Below are positions 1 through 10,805 of a stretch of DNA of 64,000 bases, piece after piece (the first letter of the stretch is position 1; each line of letters opens with the position of its first letter). The translations under genes were made by a program, and so were the position numbers. The notes beneath the pieces were generated by a model. The model was not told where the DNA came from. It ran no database searches and saw only the letters and a list, made by a program, of their open reading frames with translations. Origin of the DNA: Papio anubis. Taxonomy: Eukaryota; Chordata; Mammalia; Primates; Cercopithecidae. The DNA lies in assembly GCF_008728515.1 (NCBI RefSeq), contig NC_044977.1:167447139-167511138 (forward strand). Direction: 5' to 3'.

Positions 1-290
1 AAAGAGGCTTTTCATTTTTCTGGGGACTTTTTGTTGGTTTGTCTCATTTGACTTCCGAAAAGGCAGAGTGAGTGACATAAGAATGAAGGGTAGAGCAGTT
101 TTGTAGAATATTTGAAGGATATTCAAAAACAGATTTTAAATACTCAATTTTAAATTATTTGCATTTTTCCAACATCAAGCTCTTCTACTTCCAAAACTTT
201 CAATAAAATCTGTGATACACACGACAACCTAGTGTGAATGGTATATGGATGAATGTGTGTGAATAAAAAAGGGTCTGAGTTAATAGTAAA
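1..290. other. Unassigned AT-rich sequence
   Basis: I see no gene and no repeat I can name here. The right end may belong to the inter-ORF region of the L1 that follows, but the similarity is too weak to place a boundary. Confidence 0.4.
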
Positions 291-312
291 CACACACACA
301 CACACACACACA
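291..312. repeat. (CA)11 microsatellite
   Basis: Eleven uninterrupted CA units lie just upstream of recognisable L1 sequence. Old L1 copies often carry simple repeats in the spacer between ORF1 and ORF2, so this tract is probably part of the L1 or grew within it. Its open frame on the reverse strand is not a gene. Confidence 0.9.
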
Positions 313-435
313 ACTTGTAGCAGATACACAAAAGAAAAGAGAAAAAAACAAAGCATACCACTACAAAAATATCACCAAATCACAAAGAAAGACAGCAACA
401 CAGGAGTGAAGTACAAAACAGAAAACAACTAACAA

Positions 436-3400
436 ATGGCAGTAATAAGTCCTTACCTATATAATTACTTTACATGTAAATGTGTTAAATTCTTCAATCA
501 AAAGACACAAAGTGGCTGCATGAATTAGAAATAAAATCCAACTATAAGTTCCCGTTCAAGAGACTCGTTTTAGCTTTAAGGACACACATAGACAAGGTGA
601 AGGATTGAAAAATGTATTCCATGCAAATGATAAACAAAACAGAGCAAAAGCGGCTATATTTATATGAGATAAAATTGAATTTAATTCAAAACCTGTCAGT
701 AGTGACAAAGAAGGTCATCATATCATGATAAAGAGGTCAATTCATCAAGAGGATACAACTGTTGTAAATATATACACCCAACATCAGAACACCTAAATAT
801 ACAAATAAAATATTAACAGAAATGAAAAGAGAAATAGCACTATAATAATGAGAAACTTCAATATCCCGCTTTCAACAATGCACAGATTATTCAGACAGAA
901 AAATCAATGAAGAAACGGTGGACTCGAATTATACTAGAGACCAAAGGGATTTAAAAGACATATATAGAACCCTATCAACCAACAGTAGCAGAATACACAT
1001 TCTATTCAAGCACACATGGAATATTCTCCAATACAGATCATATTGAGAGAAAAGAGACAGACCCTCTCATATTGTTTTATATTGTTTTATACTCAGAAAA
1101 GGAAAGATATGCAAAAAAAAAAAAAAAAAGCAGGTAGCCCAGCGCCTAAGAACCATACCCAAAACCAAGGAACCAGACCTGAAACCAGGCCTGGGCCCGC
1201 TTGACCTAAGCCTGGTAGTTAAAATTCCACCCCTGACGTAGAAACTGATGTTGCAATCTATAGATTCCAGACATTGTATGGAAGGACATGGTGAAACCTC
1301 CCGTTTTGTTCTATTTCACTCTGACCACCAGTGCTTGCAGCCCCTGTCACATACCCCCTGGCTCGCTCAATCGATCACAACCCTCTCATGCGGACCCCCT
1401 TAGAGTTGTGAGCCCTTAAAATGGACAGAAGTTGGGCACCTGACAAGCTCAGATTTTAAGACGCTAGTCTGCCGATGCTTCCAGCTGATGAAAGCCACTC
1501 CCTTCACTGTCTCAGTGTCTGAGGGGTTTTGTCCGTGGCTCGTCCTGCTACAATATGTTATGCCACAAAACAAGTGTTAACTAATTAACAAGATTGAAAT
1601 CATATCAAGTGTTCTTTTGACCACAGTTATATGAAATTAGAAATCAGTAACATGAGGAGAACTGGAAAACTTACAAATATGTGGAAATTAGACCTTATAC
1701 TTCATAAAGACCAATTGGTCAAAAGGAAATCAAAAAGAAAGTCAAAAAATATCTTGAGACAAAGGAAAATGGAAATACAGCATACCAAAACCTATAGGAT
1801 GCAGGAAAAGCAGGTCTAAGAGGAAAGTTTATAGTGATAAATGCCAACATTAAGAAAAAATACCTCATAAACTAGCTAACTTTACGTCTCAAAGACAAAG
1901 GAAAAAAAAAAAAAAAAGAAGAACAACAATTAAGCCCAAAGTCAGTCAAAGAAAATAAATAATAAAGATTAAAGTAGAAATAAATGAAACAGAGAATGGA
2001 AAAATAGTAGAAAATAGAAGTAAAAGTTGGTTTTCCAAAATGGTAAAAGAAATTGACAAAAAATTAACTAGACTAGGAAAAAAAGGGAGGACTTAAATAA
2101 AAGAAATAAAAGAGGAAACATGACAACTGACACCACAGAAATACAAAGGATAATAAACTACTATGAACAATTATATACTAACAAATTGGATAAACTGAAA
2201 GGAATAAACAAATTCCAAGAGACATACAAACTATCAAGACTTAATCATAAATAAATAGTGAATCTGAACAAGTCAATGTATAAGAAGATTGAATCAATAA
2301 TCAGAACCTCTCAACAAAGAAAATCCTGGGACTTGATGAATTCATGGCTTCACTGGTGAACTATACCAAACCTTTAGAGAAGAATTAATACCAATTCTTC
2401 TCAAACTCTTCAAAAAAAAAAAAAATCAAGGACTAGGGAACACTTCCAAACTCATTTTGTGAGGCCAGTGTCACTCTGATACCAAAGTCAGACAAGGACA
2501 CTATAAGAAAAGAAAGTTTTCAATGAATATATACACAAAAATCCTTAACAAAATACTAGCAAACCAAATGTGAAAAGTACATTTGCATAAAAGGATATAT
2601 GCACAAAGCATAGTAAAAGGATCATACACCAAGAACAAGTAGGATTTATCCCAGCAATGCAGGGATGTCTCAACACATGCAAATAAATGTGTCATGCCAC
2701 ATTAATTGAATAAAGAATAAAAACCATATGATCATCTCAAAAGATGAAAAAAAAGCATTTTATGAAACTCAACATCGTTTCATGGTTTAAAACGCTCAAT
2801 AAATTTAGGTATAGATGGAATTTACCTCAAGGAAATAAAGGATATCTATGACAAGACCACAGCTAACATCATTTTCAATGGTGAAAATCTAAAAGCTCTT
2901 CCTCTAAGATCAGAAACAAGACAAGGATGCCCATACTCATTATTTCTTTTCAACATAGTACTAAATATCGTTGGCAGAGTAATTAAACAAAAAAAATTGA
3001 AGATACAAAGTTCAGGAAAACACAAAGCAATGGAAAGATGACCTGTATTAATAGATTGGAAGAACTGATATTGCTAAAATTTCAATACTACCCAAAGCAA
3101 CTTACAGATTCAATGCAATCTCTATCAAATTCCAATAGCATTTTTCATAGAAATAGAGAAAACAATACTAAAGTTTATATGGAACCACTAAAGACCCTAA
3201 ATATCATCTGAATAGCCAAAGCAATTTTGAGCAAAAATTTACAAAGCTGGAGGCATCACACTACCTGATTTCAAAATATACTACAAAGGTAGTAACAAAC
3301 AGTATGGCATTGGCATAAGAACAGATATATAGAACAATGAAAGAGAATAGAAAGCCCAGAAATAAATACATGTATTTATGGTCTACTGATCTTTGACAAA

Positions 3401-4475
3401 GTTACCAAGAAAACACAATGGGAAAAGAACACTCTCTTCAATAAATGGTGTTAGGAAAACTGGATATACACATTCAGAAGAATAAAACTGGACCCTTGTC
3501 TCACACCGTATATAAAAATCAACTCAAAATGGATTAAAGACTTAAATGTAAGACCTAAAACTGTAAAATGAATAGAAAAAAATAAGGGAAAAGCTCAGTG
3601 ACATTGATTTGCGCAGTGATTTTTTAGATATGTCTCCAAAAGCACAGACAACAAAAACAAAAATGTACAACTGAGATTACATCAAACTAAAAAGCTTCTG
3701 TGCAGCAAAGGAAACAATAAACAGAGTGAAGAGACTACCTACAAAATAGGAGAAAATATTTTCAAATCATACATCTGATATAGGGTTAATATCCAAAACA
3801 TACAAGAATTCAAACAATTCAATAGCAATAAAACAATCTGGTTGAAAAGTGGGCAAAAGATTTGAATAGATTATTTCTCAAAAGAAGAAATACAAATACA
3901 GAAATAGATACTTCTAATAAATATCTCAGAACATTTTTGAGAAATAGATATTCCTCAAAAGAAGGGAGGCAAATGACCAGGTATATGAAAAAATGCTCAA
4001 CATCACTAACCATCAGAGAAATGCAAATAAAAACCATACTGAGCTATCACCTCACACCTGTTAGAATGGCCATTATCAAAATGACAAAAGATAAGTGTTG
4101 GTGAGAATGTAGAGAAAAGGGAACTCTTGCATTTTGTGTATATACAGCCATTATGAAAAATAGTATGGAAATTCCTTTAAAAATTAAAAATAGAACTACC
4201 ATATGATCCAGTGGTTTCACTTCTAAGTATATATCCAAAGGAAATGGAATCAGTATGTCAAAAAGATATCTGTGTTCTCATGTTCACTGAAGCATTATTT
4301 GCAATAGCCCAGATCTGGCATTAACCTAAGTATCCATCAAAGACTGAATGGATAAAGAAAATGTGGTATATGTATAAAATGAAACACCATTCAGCTTTAA
4401 ACCAGTGGAAACACTCTGATTTGTATAATATGGATGAACCTGGACGACATTATCCTAAGTGAAATAAGCTGCGCA
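436..4475 (+). pseudogene. L1 ORF2 remnant (endonuclease/reverse transcriptase), dead
   Basis: In an active L1, ORF2 encodes the endonuclease and reverse transcriptase that copy L1 RNA into the genome by target-primed reverse transcription. The likely start codon is ATG at 436, followed by the MAVISPY-type N-terminus of this L1 age group. The frame is broken by many stops and indels, by the inserted LTR (1044-1552, within the endonuclease region) and by a deletion over the FADD-type active site near 3 kb. The best remaining open stretch is about 80 codons (3862-4104). It cannot make a working enzyme. The call rests on collinear nucleotide similarity, not on an intact frame. Confidence 0.88.
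1044..1552 (+). mobile_element. Solo LTR, ERV1-class, inserted in L1
   Basis: This 509-bp block interrupts L1 ORF2. It starts TGAGAGAAAAG and ends CCTGCTACA (TG...CA termini). It is flanked by a 4-bp direct repeat ATAT (1040-1043 and 1553-1556); removing the block and one ATAT restores the L1 reading. A 4-bp target duplication is typical of class I (gammaretrovirus-like) endogenous retroviruses. No internal viral sequence is present, so this is a solo LTR left by LTR-LTR recombination. A 16-17 base A-run lies near 1113, and a degraded polyadenylation signal (GATGAAAGCC in place of AATAAAGCC) near 1486. I do not recognise the family. Confidence 0.8.
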
Positions 4476-4490
4476 CAGACAGATATTACC

Positions 4491-5338
4491 ACAAAATTCA
4501 ACAAAAAGTACAGATTGTATTTGCCTTTCCATAAGACATGACAGGATGATTTAGCCATTTTTATGTATCACTGGTCAGCAATAAAATATGGACAAGCGTG
4601 ATATTCTCCAATAAAGAGTACATGAACTTTAGTATAAAATATGAGTTCATGTTAAATATTTCAGTGAAGATGGGTTTATAACAGAAACTATTCCTTAAAA
4701 TAAAAGCCTTCAGATTTCTCACAAATCTGCTATCAACATGTATACCAATGTTGAAATCTACTTATAACCAACTTTATAAACAGGGTAAACTTAGGGATGT
4801 TCAAACATGAAAACATCCTATTGTTTCACAAAATTGACTTCAGTGATGTTCTTTCCACTTCCATTTTCTGATTCTGGATCATTCCAGTCACTCTAAGTAA
4901 ACCTTTTATACCCTCCCTTCATCCTTCAGGCCAAGTCTGCACCCCCTTTTGCCACTGGAGATACATCCTACAACCACTCAATCCAGGCATGCTCAGCCTA
5001 GTCACACCAGGATGTGGCTACATTCCAAGGCACTTAACCCATAGGAAACCTGTGGACTCTTGCCATGCTCAGAAGCAAAATGATAAACTGCTCCATTGTG
5101 AAAAGGAGAGAAAAGTCATAATATCTTTTTGTAAACAAATGACTCATAACTCCAACAATGTCTTTGAATTCCCCCTTCTCTACTGACATCTTTTTGGGAT
5201 GGTTTTAGTAGTAGAGCAAGTTACCCACCATGGATTGGATCAGTCCTCAGGAGACATACGTCCCTGGTAATGCTCAGCTCCCAGTGGAGTGTGAAACATC
5301 ATCTTTTTCTCATTCTCAATAATAGAGGAATAGACTTC
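4491..5338. other. Unassigned spacer between two L1 elements
   Basis: I see no gene, no recognisable repeat and no RNA motif here. The longest open frame (65 codons, 4989-5186) shows no family resemblance or start context and is likely chance. Its last 15 bases form the left target-site copy of the next L1. Confidence 0.5.
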
Positions 5339-5353
5339 AAAAACAGACCTATT
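5339..5353. repeat. Left target-site duplication of the inverted L1
   Basis: AAAAACAGACCTATT. The right copy at 10790-10805 reads AAAAACCAGACCTATT, identical except for one extra C. The pair bounds the whole inverted-plus-direct L1 structure and shows both halves arrived in one insertion event. Confidence 0.9.
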
Positions 5354-6559
5354 TCTGTGGGATCAGTGGTGATATCCCCTTCATCATTTTTCATTGTGTC
5401 TATCTGATTCTTGTCTTTTTTTCTTCTTTATTAGTCTGGCAAGTGGTCTATCTATTTTGTCATTCATTTCAAAAAACTAACTCCTGGAATCATTGATTTT
5501 CTGAAGGGGTTTTCATGTCTCTATCTCCTTCAGTTCTGCTCTGATCTTATTTATTGTGTTCTGCTAGCTTTTGAATTTGTTTGCTCTTGCCTCTCTAGTT
5601 CTTTTCATTGTGATGTTAGGGTGTCGATTATATCTTTCTTGTTTCTCCTGTGGGCATTTGGTGTTATAAATTTCCCTCTAAACACTGCTTTAGCTGTGTC
5701 CCAGAGATTCTGGTACATTGTGTCTTTGTTCTCATTGGTTTCAAATACCTTATTTATTTCTGCCTTAATTTTGTTATTTATCCAATAGTCATTCAGGAGC
5801 AGGTTGTTCAGTTCCATGTAGTTGTGTGGTTTTGAGTTTCTTAATCCTGAGGTCTAATTTGATTGCACTGTGGTCAGAGAGACTGTTTGTTATGATTTCC
5901 ATTCTTTTGCATTAACTGAGGAGTGTTTTACTTCCAATTATGTGGTCGATTTTAGAATAAGTGTGATGTGGTGCTGAGAAGAATGTATGTTCTGTTGATT
6001 TGGGGTCTGTAGATGTCTATTAGGTCTGCTTGGTCCAGAGCTGAGTTCGAGTCCTGAATATCCTTGTTAATTTTCTGTCTCACTGATCTGTCTAATATTG
6101 ACAATGGGGTGTTAAAGTCTCCCACTATTATTGTGTGGGAGTCTAAGTCTCTGTGTAAGTCTCTAAGAAGTTGCTTTATGAATGCAGGTGCTCCTGTATT
6201 GGGTGCATATGTATTCAGAATAGTTTAGAATAGTTAGCTCTTCTTGTTGCATTGATCGCATTACCATTATGTAATGCCCTTCTTTGTCTTTTTTGATCTT
6301 TGTTGGTTTAAAGTCTGTTTTATCAGAGACTAAGATTGCAACCCCTGCTTTTTTTGGTTTCCATTTGCTTGGTAAATGTTCCTCCATCCTTTATTTTGAG
6401 CCTATGTGTGTCTTTGCACGTGAGATGGCGCTCCTGAATACAGCACACCAAAGGGTCTTGACTCTTTATCCAATTTGGCATTCTGTGTCTTTTAATTGGG
6501 GCATTTAGGCCGTTTACATTTAAGGTTAATATTGTTATGTGTGAATTTGACCCTGTCAT
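5354..6559 (-). pseudogene. L1 ORF2 5' part (endonuclease) in the inverted half
   Basis: Read on the minus strand, ORF2 begins at ATG 6559 with MTGSNSHITILTLNVNGL, the normal start of primate ORF2, about 60 bases after the ORF1 stop. The endonuclease domain follows with stops and shifts: the first run is open to about 6323, later runs at 6163-6387 and 5605-5817. The fragment stops at the inversion breakpoint next to the left target-site copy, so the endonuclease is physically separated from its reverse-transcriptase half, which lies in the opposite orientation from 8008. Confidence 0.9.
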
Positions 6560-6618
6560 AAAATAGCTGGATATTTTACCCATTAGTTGATGCAGTTTCT
6601 TCATAGTGTTGATGGTGT

Positions 6619-7643
6619 TTACAATTTGGTATGTTTTTGAAGTGGCTGGGACCGGTTTTTCCTTTCCATATTTAGTGTTTTCTTCAGGAGCTCTTGTAAG
6701 GCAGGCCTGGTGGTGACAAAATCTCTCAGCATTTGCTTGTCTATCAAGGATTTTATTTCTCCTTCAGTTTTGAAACTTAGTTTGGCTAGATATGAAATTC
6801 TGGGTTGAAAATTCTTTTCTTTAAGAATGTTGAATATTGGCCCCTACTCTCTTCTGGCTTGTAGGATTTCTGCAGAGACATCTGCTGTTAGTCTGACTGG
6901 CTTCAATTTATGGGTAACCTGACCTTTCTCTCTGGCTATGCTTAACGTTTTTCTCTTCATTTCAACCTTGGTGAATCTGACAATTATGTGTCTTGGAGTT
7001 GCTCTTCTCAAGGAGTATCTTTGTGGTGTTCTGTGTATTTCCTGAACTTGAATGTTGGTTTGTCTTGCTAGGTTGGGGAATTTCACCTGGATAATATCCT
7101 AAAGAGTGTTTTCCAACTTGGTTCCATTCTCCCCGTCACTTTCAGGTACAACAATCAAACGTAGGTTTGGTCTTTTCACATCTTTCCATATTTCTTGGAG
7201 GCTTTGTTCATTCCTTTTCATTCTTTTTTCTCTAATCTTGCCTTCACACTTTACTTCAGTAAGTTGATCTTCAATCCCTGATATCCTTTCTTCCGCTTGA
7301 TCGGATCGGCTACTGATACTTGCATATGCTTCATAAAATTCTCGTGCTGTGTTTTTCAGCTCCATCAGGTCATTTATATTCTTCTCTAAACTGGTTATTC
7401 TATTGGCAATTCCTCTAGCCCTTCTTCAAGATTCTTAGCTTCCTTTCATTGGGTTAGAACATGCTCCTTTCGCTTGGAAGAGTTTGTTATTACCCACCTT
7501 CTTAAGCCTACTTCTGCCAATTCATCAAACTCATTCTCCATCCAGTTTTGTTCCCCTGCTGGCAAGGAGTTGTGAGCCTTTGGAGTAGAAGAGGCATTTT
7601 GATTTTTGGAATTTTCAGTCTTTTTGTGCTGAATTTTCCTCAT
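6619..7643 (-). pseudogene. L1 ORF1 remnant (RNA-binding chaperone), nearly full length
   Basis: ORF1p coats L1 RNA and acts as a nucleic-acid chaperone. The minus-strand reading begins at the second of two close Met codons (7649 and 7643; I prefer 7643 because MRKIQHKK aligns with the family N-terminus) and reaches a TAA at 6619-6621 after QKHTKL. That span equals about 341 codons, against the usual 338. Visible pieces are the N-terminal tail (7446-7649), the coiled-coil and RRM part with RNEQSLQEIW and KRPNLRLI (7099-7365), and the C-terminal domain with RRATPRHIIVRFTKVEMK (6844-7086). The pieces lie in different frames or are separated by stops, so no full protein is made. Confidence 0.9.
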
Positions 7644-8006
7644 CTTCATGGATTTATCTACCTTTGGTCTTTGATGCTGGTGACCTTCGGATGGGATTTT
7701 TGTGTGGATGTCCTTTTTGTTGATGTTGATGCTATTCTTTTCTGTTCATTAGTTTTCCTTCTAACAGTCAGGCCCCTCTGCTGCAGGTCTGCTGGAGTTT
7801 GCTCAAGCAAACCCTTTTGCCTCGATATCACCAGCGGAGGCAGCAGAACAGCAAAGACTGCTGCCTGTTCCTTCCTCTGGAAGCTTCATCCCAGAGGGGC
7901 ACCCGACAGATGCCAGGTAGAGTTTTCCCATATGAGTTATCTGTTGACCCTTGCTAGGAGCTGTCTCCCTGTTAGGAGGCATGGGGGTCAGGGACCCACT
8001 TGAGGA
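7644..8006 (-). promoter_or_regulatory. Partial L1 5' UTR (inverted)
   Basis: On the minus strand this matches the distal part of the primate L1 5' UTR: a start close to CCTCAAGTGGGTCCCTGACC and the GGACATCCACAC segment shortly before ORF1. The first several hundred bases, where the L1 internal promoter has its strongest sites, are absent because of 5' truncation, so promoter activity is doubtful. The 151-codon plus-strand frame here (7548-8003) is antisense to the UTR and ORF1 and is not a gene. Confidence 0.82.
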
Positions 8007-8007
8007 G

Positions 8008-10589
8008 ATTACTATAAAGACCTCTATGCAAATAAATGAGAAAATCTAGAAGAAATGAATAAACTCCTGAACACATACACCCTCCCAAGACTAAACCAGG
8101 AAGAAGTCAAATCCCTGAATAGACCAATAACAAGTTTTGAAATTGAGGCAGTAATTAATAGCCTATCAAACAAAAAATGTCCAGGACCAGACAGATTCAC
8201 AGCCAAATTCTACCAGAGGTACAAAAAGGAGCTGGTACCATTCCTTCTGAAACTATTCCAAACAATAGAGAAAAAGGAACTCTTTCCTAACTCATCTTAT
8301 GAGGCCAGCATCATCCTGATAACCAACCTGGCAGAGACACACACAAAAAAGAAAATTTCAGGCCAATATCCTTGATGAGCATCAATGCAAAAATCCTCAA
8401 TAAAATACTGGCAAGTCAAATCCAGCAGCACATCAAAAAGCTTATCCACCACCATGTCAGCTTCATCCCTGAAATGCAAGGCTGGTTCAACATATGTAAA
8501 TTAATAAACGTAATCCATCACATAAAGAGAACCAATGACAAAAACCATATGATTATCTGAATAGATGTAGAAAAGGCCTTTGATAAAATTCAATACTCCT
8601 TCATGCTAAAAACTCACAATAAAGTGGGTATTGATGGAACATATCTCAAAATAATAAGAATTATTTATGACAAACCCACAGCCAATATCATACTGAATGA
8701 GCAAAATCTGGAAGCATTCCCTTTGAAAACCAGCACAAGACAAAGATGCCCTCTCACCATTCCTATTCAATAGAGTATTGGAAGTTCTGGCCAGGGCAAT
8801 TAGGCAAGAGAAAGAGATAAAGGATATTCAAATAGGAAGAGGGGAACTCAAATTGTCTCTGTTGCAGATGACATGATTGTATAATTAGAAAACTCCATTG
8901 TCTCAGCCCAAAATCTCCTTAAGCTGATAAGCAACTTCAGCAAAGTTTCAGGATACAAAATCAATGTGCAAAAATCACAAGCATTCCTATACACCAATAA
9001 TAGACAGAGAGCCAAATCATGAGTGAACTCCCATTCACAACTGCTACAAAGAGAATAAAATACCTAGGAATACAAGTTACAAGGGATGTGAAAGATCTCT
9101 TCAAGGAGAACTACAAACCACTGCTTAAGGAAATAAGAGAGGAAACAAACAAATGGAACAACATTCCATGATCATGGATAGGAAAAATCAATAATGTGAA
9201 AATGGCCATACTGCTCAAAGTAATTTATAGATTCAATGCTATCTCCATTAAGCTACCATTGACTTTTTTCACAGATTTAGAAAAAACTACCTTGAATTTC
9301 ATGTGGAACCGAAAAACAGAATGTATCGCCAAGACAATCCTAAGCAAAAAGAAAAAAACTGGAGGCATTATGCTACCTGACTTCAAACTATACTACAAGG
9401 CTACAGTAACCAAAACAGCATGGTGCTGGTACCAAAACAGATATGTAGACCAGTGGAACAGAACAGAGGCCTCATAAATAATGCCACACATCTACAACCA
9501 TCTGATCTTTGACAAACCTCACAAAAACAAGCAATGGGAAAAGAATTCCCTATTTCATATATGGTGTTGGGAAAACTAGCTAGCCATATGTAGAAAACTG
9601 AAACTGGACCCCTTTCCTTACACCTTATATAAAGATTAACTCAAGATAGATTAAAGGCTTAAACATAACACCTAAAACCATAAAAACCCTAGAAGAAAAC
9701 CTAGGCAATACCATTCAGGACATGGACATGGGCAAAGGCTTCATGACTAAAATACCAGAAGCAATGGCCACAAAAGCCAAAATTAACAAATTGGATCTAA
9801 TTAAACTAAAGAGCTTCTGCACAGCAAAAGAAACTATCATCAGAGTGAACAGGTAACCTACAGAATGGAAGAAATTTTTTGCAATCTATCCATCTGACAA
9901 AGGGCTAATATCCAGAATCTACAAGGAACTAAAACAAATTCACAAGAAAAAAAAAAAAAGACAACCCCATCAAAAAGTGGGCAAAGGATTTGAACAGACA
10001 CTTCTCAAAAGAAGACATTTATGCAGCCAACAAACATATGAAAAAAAGCTCATCCTCACTGGTCATTAGAGAAATGCAAATCAAAACCACAGTAGACACC
10101 ATCTCACCAGTTAGAGTGGCGATCATTAAAATATCAGGAAACAACAGATGCTGGAGAAGATGTGGAGAAATAAGAACATTTTCACACTGTTGGTGGGAGT
10201 GTAAATTAGTTCAACCATTGTGGAAGACAGTGTGGCGATTCCTCAAGGATCTAGAACCAGAAATACCATTTGACCCAGCAATCCCATTACTGGGTATATA
10301 CCCAAAGGATTATAAATCATTCTATGATAAAGACACGTGCACACATATGTTTACTGCAGCACTGTTCACAATAGCAAAGACTGGGAACCAAGCCAAATGC
10401 CCATCAATGATAGACTGGATGAGGAAAATGTGGCACATATACACCACGGAATACTATGCAGCCATAAAAAAGGATGAGTTCATGTCTTTTGCAGGGACAT
10501 GGATGAAGCTGGAAACCATCTTTCTCAGCAAACTAACACAGGAACAGAAAACCAAACATCACATGTTCTCTCTCATAAGTGGGAGTTGA
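8008..10589 (+). pseudogene. L1 ORF2 3' part (reverse transcriptase and C-terminal domain)
   Basis: This is the continuation of ORF2 on the plus strand, from YYKDLYANK through the RT region (LNRPITSFEIEAVINSL, 8055-8375), the palm region, and the C-terminal domain (9990-10589, ending SLISGS-stop at 10587-10589). The active-site FADD region near 8860-8873 has lost one T, a frameshift exactly in the catalytic motif. Other stops and shifts divide the rest. The last run of 199 codons is the best preserved. Enzymatically dead. Confidence 0.92.
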
Positions 10590-10789
10590 ACAATGATAAT
10601 ACATGGACACAGGGAGGATAACATCACATACTGGGGCCTGTCAGTGGGTGGGATAGCATTAGGAGAAATATCTAATGTAGATGACGGGTTGATGGGTGCA
10701 GCAAAGCACCATGGCACTTGTATACCTATGTAACAAACCTGCAGATTCTGCTGATGTATACCAGAACCCAAAGGATAACAATAATTTTT
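10590..10789 (+). other. L1 3' UTR
   Basis: Typical L1 3' UTR text follows ORF2: the ACATGGACACAGGGAGG segment, TGATGGGTGCAGCAAAGCACC and GTAACAAACCTGCA. It ends in an A/T-rich run and the right target-site copy. The long A tail has decayed, consistent with an insertion many millions of years old. Confidence 0.85.
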
Positions 10790-10805
10790 AAAAACCAGAC
10801 CTATT
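10790..10805. repeat. Right target-site duplication of the inverted L1
   Basis: AAAAACCAGACCTATT, matching the left copy at 5339-5353 with one inserted C. Confidence 0.9.

Larger units (their letters stand above)
313..4490 (+). mobile_element. Old L1 (LINE-1) element, 5'-truncated and internally deleted
   Basis: The sequence follows the L1 ORF2 nucleotide consensus of old primate or late mammalian-wide L1s (L1PB/L1MA-like; the subfamily is my estimate). It runs from the ORF1-ORF2 spacer through the endonuclease, reverse transcriptase and C-terminal regions. Recognition breaks off near 4490, before a normal 3' UTR and poly-A tail, so the 3' end is missing or unrecognisable. I could not find a target-site duplication. 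An LTR splits it at 1044-1552. The 400 or so bases that should hold the reverse-transcriptase active-site motif are missing near 2990-3030: the text jumps from the region before that motif to a region well after it. Confidence 0.9.
5354..10789 (+). mobile_element. Near full-length primate L1 with 5' inversion (twin-primed)
   Basis: The 3' half (about 8008-10789, plus strand) runs from mid-ORF2 to the L1 3' UTR. The 5' half (5354-8006) is the same element in reverse orientation: partial 5' UTR, ORF1 and the first part of ORF2. The breakpoints are complementary: the inverted piece ends in ORF2 at the DITTDPTEI region (5354-5400) and the direct piece resumes a few codons on, at YYKDLYANK (about 8009). 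A 15-16 bp target-site duplication (5339-5353, 10790-10805) encloses both. This is the signature of twin priming during L1 retrotransposition. The 5' end lies in the 5' UTR (near 8006), so the copy was almost complete. The subfamily looks primate (L1PA-like, not the youngest). Confidence 0.93.

Noticed and set aside
291..312. CA repeat and other microsatellites considered as CRISPR-like or regulatory arrays
   Set aside because: Simple dinucleotide repeats with no spacers; eukaryotic context.
7548..8003. A 151-codon open frame on the plus strand
   Set aside because: It is antisense to the L1 5' UTR and ORF1 start, has no domain, and is explained by the inverted L1.
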